From an uncultured Lachnospiraceae bacterium (GTDB lineage Bacteria > Bacillota > Clostridia > Lachnospirales > Lachnospiraceae), in the NCBI GenBank assembly GCA_900546495.1, contig URDN01000062.1:1-10982 (forward strand): DNA of 10,982 nt, read 5' to 3'. Below, piece after piece: positions 1-6,458 of the stretch. The stretch's first letter is position 1, and the number at the start of each line of letters is the position of its first letter. The notes under the pieces were generated by a model. That model did no database searches and had not been told where the DNA came from. It saw only the letters and a list, made by a program, of their open reading frames with translations. The position numbers were made by a program, and so were the translations under genes.

Positions 1-32
1 AAAATTTTTCATATCCTCGTTGGAGTTAGTTT

Positions 33-1103
33 TTATTTGTTCCTTAAACGACAAATTGAAAGTATCCGCTCCACTGCATCTTCGCGGCCTGTGTGAACCA
101 CATAGTCACACAATGCCGCATTTTTAAGTTCATTTTCCAGTGACACAAAACGCAGCATTTTTTCATGGTTATCCATATCTTTTTCCAGAATACTCTCAAT
201 CATCTGTTCGCGTTTGCACTTGCAGAAAATGATCACCGTTGGATAATGCCGTTTCATGGCAATAGCACCGCTTAAGTCCATTGGCATGACCACATATTTA
301 TCACCATTCATCAATGACGTGATATCTTTCCATTTCGTGCCGTAGGCGTAGCCTGCATAACGGGTGGTTTCAATAAAGTCTGCACGATCGCGGATAAATT
401 TTTCTTCCGTGATTGTTGTATGGATGCTGTCAGATACTTTTTTTGTGGTATAAGCTTTCGGCACAATAAAATGTCCGGTTTCACATAATTGTCGGGTAAT
501 CTCATTTTTATTGGAACCGCTTGGACCAACCAAAGCTACCACACAAGGTGCCTTCGCTTCTACCCGATCTTCAATCATGGATGATTTAATCTGATCCAGC
601 AGCTGAAAAAATTCTTCGTAATTGTGTACCGCCAGAAGTCCCGTCAGTTCCCGGTTCCATGGCCGCCGCATCAATACCGGAAACCGCGCACTGCTCTTTA
701 ATATATTACGCGGTCCATCGTCCAGCGTGATATCCACCTGAACAACAGATTTCTGAAATCCCATAATGATATTTTCATCGGGAAAATCTGGAAATGCTGT
801 CTTGATCTGCTCTACTCGTTTTGACATAAACTGTGGATACACTGCCGTCACGATATACACGATACCTTTTGTCTGCAATTTTCGGATAAAGGCTTTTGCC
901 TCATCGGATACCCGCTGCATATCATACAGCCGCGAATCGTTATAGTATTTTTTGATTACTGATGCCCGCCCGGTATTTTCCCAGGAATTAATATCTTCCA
1001 GTGTCAACGGCGGATCAAACTGATATTCCTGATTCGCCAGTTCTATGGCACAGTCATTTAAGGGAGAAATCACATCATCCCAGTCTATTCCAAATGTAAG
1101 CAT
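33..1103 (-). CDS. HAD 5'-nucleotidase-like / guanylate-kinase-like fusion protein
   Basis: A 356-residue two-domain protein. Residues 1-172 resemble the cytosolic type C 5'(3')-deoxyribonucleotidase branch of the HAD superfamily. Motif I is IDWDDV (Asp7 candidate nucleophile, Asp9 acid/base), motif II is IVTA (Thr86), and motif IV is DITLDDG (Asp128/Asp129, metal binding). Residues 187-350 resemble guanylate kinase: a P-loop-like LVGPSGSNKNE (193-200), a TT pair at 219-220, FIETTRYAGYAYGT (243-256) matching the GMP-binding stretch, and VVMPMDLSGA (271-280). The P-loop is degenerate: the Gly before Lys199 is Asn198. The nucleotide-binding Arg normally next to the TT pair is also missing. Typical single-domain members of both families are about 180-210 residues, so the length fits a true fusion. 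A GGAGG lies 4 nt before the ATG. The gene starts 15 nt after the transporter stop, so co-transcription is likely. Nucleotide dephosphorylation by the first domain is inferred from family; the second domain may bind nucleotide without kinase activity. Confidence 0.75.
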   Translation of the reverse strand: MLTFGIDWDDVISPLNDCAIELANQEYQFDPPLTLEDINSWENTGRASVIKKYYNDSRLYDMQRVSDEAKAFIRKLQTKGIVYIVTAVYPQFMSKRVEQIKTAFPDFPDENIIMGFQKSVVQVDITLDDGPRNILKSSARFPVLMRRPWNRELTGLLAVHNYEEFFQLLDQIKSSMIEDRVEAKAPCVVALVGPSGSNKNEITRQLCETGHFIVPKAYTTKKVSDSIHTTITEEKFIRDRADFIETTRYAGYAYGTKWKDITSLMNGDKYVVMPMDLSGAIAMKRHYPTVIIFCKCKREQMIESILEKDMDNHEKMLRFVSLENELKNAALCDYVVHTGREDAVERILSICRLRNK

Positions 1104-1118
1104 AAGACCTCCAATTTA

Positions 1119-1997
1119 TCACTTTACTTCTGCTGCATCGTGGCGCTGATTATAAAAGAACATCCAAACCGCCATTCCGATAATGATCACATATCCCAGC
1201 ACGCTGAACCGATCCGGAATTTGATGGAACAGCACGAATCCAATGAGCGCGGAAAATATGATCTGTGAATAATCGTAAACAGAGATTTCTCTCGCCGGTG
1301 CATGATAATAAGCCGCTGTAATGGCGAACTGTCCGCCTGCTGCAGCCACTCCGGCTCCAAGCAGAACGATTCCCTGCCACATAGTCATTGTATGATAATT
1401 TAACAATAAGTATGGCAATGTCACCAGGCAGGAAAATCCGGAGAAAAACAGTACCACGGATACACCTTTCTGTCCGCGCTGTCCAAGGACACGCACCATT
1501 GTGTAAGCAATTCCGGCGCACAATCCACCACATAGTCCAATCAGTGAAGGCATCAGGTTCATATTTAGGAATGTCGGTTTAATGATAAACAGACTTCCGA
1601 TAAAAGCACCGCACACCGCTGTCACCTGGATCGGTGTCAGTTTTTCTTTTAAGATCAAGAATGAAAATAAAATAACAAAAAACGGTGACATTTTATTCAG
1701 CATGGAAGCATCGGAGAGCACCAGATGATCCACCGCATAGAAATTACACAAAATTCCTAACGTTCCAAAAATTGCTCTCAGAAACATAAACTTCCAGTTT
1801 CCTTTTTCCACCTGAAACGTTTCTTTCTGACGCACCATCATCGCCAGCGCAATGATAAACGCCACCAGATTTCGGAAAAAACTTTTCTGTACCGCAGGCA
1901 GATCTCCGGCCATTCGTACAAACATGTTCATAAACGCAAAGCAAAGTGCTGACAATACGATAAACATGATTCCCTTATACTTTACTTTCTGTTTCAT
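1119..1997 (-). CDS. DMT superfamily (EamA-type) transporter
   Basis: A 292-residue, very hydrophobic protein with about ten predicted membrane helices arranged as two EamA repeats of five. The first repeat covers roughly residues 9-140 and the second roughly 150-285. The helix-1 pattern SALCFAFMNMFVRMAG and the helix-3/4 region FLRAIFGTLGILCNFYAV followed by LSDASMLNKMSPFFVILFS are typical of drug/metabolite exporters of the RhaT/YdcZ/EamA type. The C-terminus (FFYNQRHDAAEVK) is short and charged. Length is the usual 280-310 for the family. Only a weak ribosome-binding site (GTGGGTG) precedes the ATG. It starts 33 nt after the ABC-F stop and 15 nt before the next gene, so it is probably the middle gene of a three-gene operon. 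The substrate cannot be predicted; export of a metabolite or amino acid is a family-level guess. Confidence 0.85.
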   Translation of the reverse strand: MKQKVKYKGIMFIVLSALCFAFMNMFVRMAGDLPAVQKSFFRNLVAFIIALAMMVRQKETFQVEKGNWKFMFLRAIFGTLGILCNFYAVDHLVLSDASMLNKMSPFFVILFSFLILKEKLTPIQVTAVCGAFIGSLFIIKPTFLNMNLMPSLIGLCGGLCAGIAYTMVRVLGQRGQKGVSVVLFFSGFSCLVTLPYLLLNYHTMTMWQGIVLLGAGVAAAGGQFAITAAYYHAPAREISVYDYSQIIFSALIGFVLFHQIPDRFSVLGYVIIIGMAVWMFFYNQRHDAAEVK

Positions 1998-2030
1998 AAC
2001 TTACACCCACTTTCTAACCACTTGCCTATA

Positions 2031-3935
2031 CTAATTCTCATTTTGCGCATTAATTTTTTCTGCAAGTTCTTCCAGATATTCCCAACGCTCCATTTTATGT
2101 TCCAGATCTGCTTCGGTCTGTTCCCGCTCCGCTGCCAGTTCTGACAATCGTTTAGAATTGGTGGCATTCGCTGCCATTTCATTATCCAGTGATTCCAGTT
2201 TTTCTTCCAGATCTAAAATATCCTGCTCAATGGTTTCGTATTCCATCTTTTCCTTATAGGAAAACTTCAGCTTCCGCTCCCGGTTTGCACGGTAGTTGTC
2301 ATAGGCTGCACGGCCGCCGGCTTCAGCACTTCCATCAGCAGATGAATTTGTATTTGCCGCAGAATCGGCATTGGAACCAGAAGTTATGATTCCGTCCTGT
2401 ACAGACAGATTGCACTGTGCTGCCTCTCCTGCTTTCAGAGCATAATCGGTATAACCGCCCTCATATTGTTTTAACACACCGCCATCCTCAAATGCAAAAA
2501 TACGGTTGACAGTACGATCCAGGAAATAACGGTCATGGGACACAATGATCACGATGCCCTGATAGTGATCCAGATAATCTTCCAAAATCGTCAAAGTAGA
2601 AATATCCAGATCATTGGTCGGTTCATCCAGGATCAATACGTTTGGTGACTCCATTAATACCCGAAGCAGATTCAGACGTCTGCGCTCACCACCGGAAAGT
2701 TTCCCAATGAGGCTGTATTGTGCCTGCGGCGGGAATAAAAACCGCTCCAGCATAGCAGAAGCACTGATCAGTCCGTCTTCTGTCCGGACAAATTCTGCTG
2801 TCTCACGGATGTAATCTATCACACGCATATTCGGATCCATATAAGCGATCCCGGCTTCTTTGCTGGTCTCAATTTCCTGTGAATAATAACCAATTTTAAT
2901 GGTCTGCCCCACTTTGATGGTTCCGCTGTCCGGTTCTTCTCTGCCAGCCAGCATTTTCATCAACGTTGTTTTGCCACATCCATTGGTTCCCACGAATCCC
3001 ACACGGTCATTTTTCAAAAAAATGTATGAAAAATCACGGATAAACGTATGGTTTCCATAGGACTTGCTGATACCATCAATTTCAATGGTTGTATTTCCCA
3101 TACGGGTCGTGATGGAACTCATTGAAACCTGTCCGTCACTCTGTGGACCATGCTGGTTTTTCATCTCCTCGTAACGCTCCAGACGGGCTTTCTGCTTGGT
3201 GGAACGGGCTCTTGCACCGCGTTTTACCCACTCTAATTCTACCCGCAGGATTGACTGGCGTTTTCGCTCGGTTGCTGCTTCCATCTCCTCTCTCTGAGCC
3301 TTTAACTCCAGAAATCCGGAATAATTTGTATCGTAACTGTAGATTTTTCCTTTATCAATCTCAACAATCCGGTTGGACACGCTGTCCAGAAAATAACGGT
3401 CATGGGTTACCATGATCAGACTGCCGCGCCAGCGTTTCAGGTAATCCTCCAGCCAGGCTGCCATGGCATGATCCAAATGGTTCGTTGGCTCATCCAGCAC
3501 CAGAATATCGCACGGCTGCATCAGAATCTCTGCCAGAGCCAGACGTTTTCGCTGACCGCCGGAAAGCTCCGATATCTTCTGATCCAAACGGACAATACCA
3601 AGCGTCTGAAGCATACTTTTTGCTTCTCCTTCCATATCCCACTGTGTACTCTCGGACATCTTCTTCTCCACATGTTCCCAGACAGTGCAAGTGTCATCAA
3701 ATTCCGGCGTCTGTGGCAGAAAACGGATCACCACATGGTTGGCTTTCGTGCAGCTTCCCTCATCCGGTTCTTCCAACCCCGCAGCGATTTTTAAAAGCGT
3801 GGACTTTCCGGTTCCGTTGATACCGATGATTCCGACTTTTTCCCCTTCTTGCAGGAAAAAAGACGCCTTGTCAAGTAACACCCTCTCGGTATATGCTTTT
3901 GTAATATTTTCTAATGATAATAAATTCATACTCAT
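2031..3935 (-). CDS. ABC-F family ATPase, Uup-like
   Basis: A 634-residue protein with two ABC ATPase domains and no membrane segment, the ABC-F layout. Domain 1 has Walker A GINGTGKS (38-45), signature LSGGQRK (124-130) and Walker B ILVLDEPTNHLD (144-155). Domain 2 has Walker A GTNGCGKT (316-323), signature LSGGERR (413-419) and Walker B LILDEPTNDLD (434-444). A charged helical linker (about 205-270) lies where ABC-F proteins carry the P-site tRNA interaction motif. A low-complexity Ser/Ala/Asn/Gly stretch (about 518-545) leads to a C-terminal charged coiled coil (about 555-630), as in Uup. Both catalytic glutamates are intact, so it should hydrolyse ATP. ABC-F proteins act on ribosomes, resolving stalled translation or giving antibiotic protection; the Uup-type C-terminus favours the housekeeping role over resistance, but this is inference. 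The ATG at 3935 (a second ATG is two codons later) has only a weak GGAA-type site. It is the first gene of the left gene group. Confidence 0.9.
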   Translation of the reverse strand: MSMNLLSLENITKAYTERVLLDKASFFLQEGEKVGIIGINGTGKSTLLKIAAGLEEPDEGSCTKANHVVIRFLPQTPEFDDTCTVWEHVEKKMSESTQWDMEGEAKSMLQTLGIVRLDQKISELSGGQRKRLALAEILMQPCDILVLDEPTNHLDHAMAAWLEDYLKRWRGSLIMVTHDRYFLDSVSNRIVEIDKGKIYSYDTNYSGFLELKAQREEMEAATERKRQSILRVELEWVKRGARARSTKQKARLERYEEMKNQHGPQSDGQVSMSSITTRMGNTTIEIDGISKSYGNHTFIRDFSYIFLKNDRVGFVGTNGCGKTTLMKMLAGREEPDSGTIKVGQTIKIGYYSQEIETSKEAGIAYMDPNMRVIDYIRETAEFVRTEDGLISASAMLERFLFPPQAQYSLIGKLSGGERRRLNLLRVLMESPNVLILDEPTNDLDISTLTILEDYLDHYQGIVIIVSHDRYFLDRTVNRIFAFEDGGVLKQYEGGYTDYALKAGEAAQCNLSVQDGIITSGSNADSAANTNSSADGSAEAGGRAAYDNYRANRERKLKFSYKEKMEYETIEQDILDLEEKLESLDNEMAANATNSKRLSELAAEREQTEADLEHKMERWEYLEELAEKINAQNEN

Positions 3936-3967
3936 TCTATTCCATTTCTATGTTTCTTGTCAGTTCT

Positions 3968-3996
3968 ATTCTAACTGATTTCAGGAAAAATTACAA
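3968..3996 (-). promoter_or_regulatory. SigA-type promoter of the ABC-F/transporter/fusion operon
   Basis: Read on the minus strand, TTGTAA (3991-3996) and TAGAAT (3968-3973) are 17 bp apart, close to the vegetative consensus. The predicted start, about 3961, leaves a leader of about 25 nt before the ABC-F ATG. An inverted repeat TCAGTT-N7-AACTGA (3960-3978) overlaps the -10 box and the start point, so a repressor could act here, though it may be chance. Confidence 0.5.
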
Positions 3997-4036
3997 ATCC
4001 GTATAAGATATACAAAAATACAAGAAAGCATGCATT

Positions 4037-4283
4037 CAAGTCGAACGCACGTGAGACTTGGTGCGTGATTCTGGTCAGCGAAAGCTGACATATTCTTCTC
4101 AGAATCACTGCACTCTACACTTCGTTTCGGTCGGCGCAAAACCATTGTCTCCCAGACAATGTGCGCCCTCGCGGAGCGTTTATCTCAGTCGGAGATTGTA
4201 CTCCCACTGAGAAAGGCTTGTTATTACTCACCACTTGCAGAAGTGGGAGTCTTCTCGACTGAGATAAATCCATAACGCTTTTT
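4037..4283 (+). other. Densely palindromic element: candidate structured RNA or miniature IS-like element
   Basis: This stretch has no convincing gene but a chain of perfect nested inverted repeats. They are: CAAGTC 4037-4042 with 4055-4060; GTGATTCTG 4065-4073 with 4100-4108, enclosing GTCAGC/GCTGAC (4074-4079/4084-4089) around a GAAA loop; GGCGCA 4133-4138 with 4162-4167, enclosing CATTGTCT/AGACAATG (4143-4150/4154-4161); and a 13-bp stem 4179-4191 with 4256-4268, enclosing a 9-bp stem 4200-4208/4242-4250. ACGCAC 4045-4050 can pair with 4061-4066 instead of the first stem, giving an alternative fold. The plus orientation is favoured: GAAA is a stable GNRA tetraloop only on that strand, five Ts (4279-4283) follow the last stem as in an intrinsic terminator, and a TATAAG box (4002-4007) lies upstream, though its -35 is poor. 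A miniature element derived from IS200/IS605 or another repeat family is an equal alternative. I do not recognise it as tmRNA, RNase P, SRP or 6S RNA. Confidence 0.5.
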
Positions 4284-4302
4284 CATCTCTCCGCTTCCGG
4301 AA

Positions 4303-4434
4303 CTAATCAAATCGATACAGCCCCAAATCGCTTGTACGATCAATGAAGGGGCAACCTAGTTTCTTCTCTAAAGCTAACACTTTCCTGCTGATAGCCGGCT
4401 GTGAAACATACAGCGCATTCGCCGCAAGTCCTTG
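4303..4434 (-). pseudogene. LysR-family regulator remnant (helix-turn-helix half only)
   Basis: Read on the minus strand, the frame from 4434 gives QGLAANALYVSQPAISRK, then VLALEKKLGCPFIDRTSD, then a stop (TAG, 4303-4305). This matches the recognition-helix core of LysR regulators (AA..L..SQPA.SR.I..LE..LG..LF.RT), about residues 17-60 of the usual 290-300. The first helix is absent: a TGA lies just upstream (4435-4437), and beyond that is the terminator stem. The wing ends abruptly after RTSDLGLYRFD, and no effector-binding domain follows. It has no start codon or ribosome-binding site. It is a decayed fragment, squeezed between the lactate operon terminator and the palindromic element, which may have broken the gene. 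What it once regulated is unknown. Confidence 0.75.
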
Positions 4435-4443
4435 TCAACGAAC

Positions 4444-4482
4444 AAAAAGCCGGTGTTCCGTAACTGGAACACCGGCTTTTTT
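4444..4482 (-). terminator. Rho-independent terminator of the lactate/ETF operon
   Basis: A perfect 16-bp inverted repeat (4444-4459 with 4466-4481) with a 6-nt loop and GC-rich core GCCGGTGTTCC. A-tracts on one side and T-tracts on the other make it able to stop transcription from both directions. On the minus strand it lies about 105 nt past the etfA stop and ends in a run of U. The intervening 4503-4586 is AT-rich with three TTTTAAAA-like blocks and no gene. A smaller hairpin, TGATTC-N6-GAATCA (4485-4502), sits directly before it in the transcript. Confidence 0.85.
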
Positions 4483-4586
4483 CGTGATTCTTAGGGGAAT
4501 CATTTTAAAATGTGTATAAAAATGGATTAGGATTAACTATTTTAAAAGTATTATTTTAAAAAAAAGATTAAGTAAATTTTTGTATT

Positions 4587-5573
4587 TTATGCTTCTTTGA
4601 TTTTTTTGATCTCCTCGATCAACAGCGGAAGTACCTTCATGGCATCGCCAACAATTCCTACATCTGCCACATCAAAAATCGGAGCATCTTCATCTTTATT
4701 AATGGCGATGATATAGCCGGATCCGATCATGCCGGATACATGCTGTGTGGCACCGGATACACCGCAGGCAATATAAAGTTTCGGTGCAACGATTTTGCCG
4801 GACTGTCCAACCTGATGGGAACGTCCTACCCACTCTTCTTCAATTGCCGGTCTGGTGGCTCCTACAACACCACCGCAGACATCTGCCAGTTCCTGAACCA
4901 GCGCAAAATTTTCCTTGCTGCCCATACCACGACCACCGGTTACGATGACATCTGCATCTTCCAGATTGACAGCCTCGCTGATTTCTTTTACCACGTTGGC
5001 AATCTTTGTAAATACAGACTCCTCCGGGATTTCTACTGTTTCTTCTATAATTTTGCCGGCTTTTCCCGCCTCAAGAGATTTGGAAAAAGAGCCTCCGCGA
5101 ACGGTGGCTACTGCCGGCCGGGTATGCAATACAACATCATTTAAGATGTTTCCACCATATACCGGGCAGGTAAATACATACTGTTCACCGTCTGCCACGA
5201 TATTCATGACATCAACGGCACAACCTGCCTCGAATTTCTGTGCAAGCAGCGGAGTGACATCTTTGCCCTCCTGTGTTGCTGCTGCCAGCACCAGAGACGG
5301 TGTATATTTTTCAACCAGTTTTGCAAGCATTGCTGCCCGCACTTCCGGTCTGCTTTCTGCTGTTTTTACAGTTACTGCCTGATCTGCACCGGCTTCAATA
5401 GCTGTCTTTGCAGCTTCTTCTGTCTCTTCCGCAAGAATGGCTGCGATCACTTCTTCGCCTTTTGCAGCTGCAAGCTCTTTTGCTTTTGCCAGAATCTCAA
5501 GGGCCGGACCCACCGGAGCGCCCTGGGCAGTCTCAACATATACTAAAATATTTTTTCCTTCTGTCAGACTCAT
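4587..5573 (-). CDS. etfA: Electron transfer flavoprotein alpha subunit
   Basis: A 328-residue protein matching EtfA. The N-terminal alpha/beta domain (about 7-185) packs against EtfB. The C-terminal FAD domain holds VTGGRGMGSKENF (211-223), GATRPA (238-243) and the FAD-binding signature VGQSGKIVAPKLYIACGVSG (255-274) followed by ATQH. IIAINKDEDAPIF (288-300) and the closing DVGIVGD (304-310) follow. It forms a heterodimer with EtfB and carries electrons between flavin dehydrogenases in the cytoplasm. There is no N-terminal ferredoxin-like [4Fe-4S] extension such as that on the EtfA (LctC) of the Acetobacterium woodii lactate dehydrogenase complex. The length matches the EtfA that serves clostridial butyryl-CoA dehydrogenase. 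AGGAGG lies 8 nt before the ATG. The gene starts 12 nt after etfB, whose stop codon touches this ribosome-binding site, so the two subunits are translationally linked. It is the last gene of the operon. Confidence 0.95.
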   Translation of the reverse strand: MSLTEGKNILVYVETAQGAPVGPALEILAKAKELAAAKGEEVIAAILAEETEEAAKTAIEAGADQAVTVKTAESRPEVRAAMLAKLVEKYTPSLVLAAATQEGKDVTPLLAQKFEAGCAVDVMNIVADGEQYVFTCPVYGGNILNDVVLHTRPAVATVRGGSFSKSLEAGKAGKIIEETVEIPEESVFTKIANVVKEISEAVNLEDADVIVTGGRGMGSKENFALVQELADVCGGVVGATRPAIEEEWVGRSHQVGQSGKIVAPKLYIACGVSGATQHVSGMIGSGYIIAINKDEDAPIFDVADVGIVGDAMKVLPLLIEEIKKIKEA

Positions 5574-5585
5574 TTCCGCGACCTC

Positions 5586-6365
5586 CTACAATACCTTGGC
5601 ATCCGCAATCAGCTTCATTGCCTCAGCAACAGCTTCTTCTGGGGATTCTGCCTTGATTTTTACACCGGCCTGACGTTTTGCAGGCGCATATACTTTTACA
5701 ACCTCCATGGAACTTGCCGGAACATCTCCGGTTTCAAGCTCACCGATCGGTTTCTTTCTGGCTGCCATCTTGCTCTTGATGGTCGGGTAACGCGGATCGT
5801 AATTTGGTTTCTGAATAGTCACAACACATGGCAGTGAAGCTTCGATCTCATTGTATCCGATCTCTGTTTCCTGTTTGATGGTTGCTTTTCCATCTGCAGC
5901 CTCTACGGCTACCACATTGGCAACTACCGGAACATTTAACTGTGCTGCCAGCAGCAAACCTGTCTGACTTGCCGCATAGTCAGTGGATTCCTTTCCACAA
6001 AAGACAAGATCAAATGTCTTTCCTTCTGCTGCCTCAATGTCGGTTTTTGCTTTTGCAAGAAGTTTTGCAACTGCCGCACCATCCAATTTCTCGGCCTCGT
6101 CATATTTTACGAGATATGCATGATCGGCACCGACTGCGAGGCAGTTTTTTAAGGAGTTTTTCACACTGTCATCTCCGATGGATACCACAGTCACTTCGCT
6201 CTCGCCGACAGCTTCTTTCAGACGTACAGCCATTTCTTCTGCATATGTATCAAATGCATTTACGACAGGTGTCACCCCGTCCAGTGCCGGTTTTCCTGTG
6301 GCTTCATCCAAAGAAATTTCCACAGAATCGTCCGGAACCTGTTTGATGCAAACTAATATTTCCAT
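5586..6365 (-). CDS. etfB: Electron transfer flavoprotein beta subunit
   Basis: A 259-residue protein of normal EtfB length. It begins MEILVCIKQVPD, the typical EtfB start. It carries VVNAFDTYAEE (34-44), the nucleotide-site region FCGKESTDYAASQTG (122-136), and the partner-recognition stretch PRYPTIKSKMAARKKPI (191-207). With EtfA it forms the dimer that in clostridia binds a second, potentially bifurcating FAD instead of AMP. The VNxFDxxAxE and GxESTDxxxxQTG patterns agree with that group, but bifurcation cannot be proven from sequence. AGGAG lies 8 nt before the ATG. The gene follows the acyl-CoA dehydrogenase after 93 nt that contain a large stem-loop, and is followed at 12 nt by etfA. 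The order acd-etfB-etfA is that of butyryl-CoA dehydrogenase operons. Confidence 0.95.
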   Translation of the reverse strand: MEILVCIKQVPDDSVEISLDEATGKPALDGVTPVVNAFDTYAEEMAVRLKEAVGESEVTVVSIGDDSVKNSLKNCLAVGADHAYLVKYDEAEKLDGAAVAKLLAKAKTDIEAAEGKTFDLVFCGKESTDYAASQTGLLLAAQLNVPVVANVVAVEAADGKATIKQETEIGYNEIEASLPCVVTIQKPNYDPRYPTIKSKMAARKKPIGELETGDVPASSMEVVKVYAPAKRQAGVKIKAESPEEAVAEAMKLIADAKVL

Positions 6366-6393
6366 AATGATTTCTCCTGCATATTTTTTTGTC

Positions 6394-6435
6394 TGTATTC
6401 CGCCGATTTTTTTTAATATCCATCGGCGGAATACA
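6394..6435 (-). other. Intercistronic stem-loop between acd and etfB
   Basis: A perfect 14-bp inverted repeat, TGTATTCCGCCGAT (6394-6407) with ATCGGCGGAATACA (6422-6435), with a 14-nt AT-rich loop. On the transcript it follows the acd stop by about 23 nt and is followed by GACAAAAAAA, not a U-run, so it is not a normal terminator. It could protect the acd end or be a processing site that sets different acd and etfBA levels. Confidence 0.7.
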
Positions 6436-6458
6436 TATATTGTTAGATAAGGGATAGC

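Noticed and set aside
3122..3820. Several long plus-strand frames opposite the ABC-F gene, and similar ones opposite etfA, etfB and lctD
   Set aside because: They are antisense to well-supported genes, lack ribosome-binding sites, and their translations are low-complexity with no recognisable motif.
4026..4050. CAAGTCGAACGCA next to GCATGCA, resembling the start of 16S rRNA variable region 1
   Set aside because: Only about 13 bases match the conserved CATGCAAGTCGAACG stretch; the flanks do not follow 16S sequence, and the bases are accounted for by the local inverted repeats.
4483..4586. A possible small gene or promoter in the AT-rich stretch after etfA
   Set aside because: Only TTTTAAAA-like blocks and a 6-bp hairpin are visible; no start with a ribosome-binding site and no promoter pair at proper spacing.
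6394..6435. The acd-etfB stem-loop as a rho-independent terminator
   Set aside because: No U-run follows it on the minus-strand transcript, and etfBA has no evident promoter of its own in the short gap.
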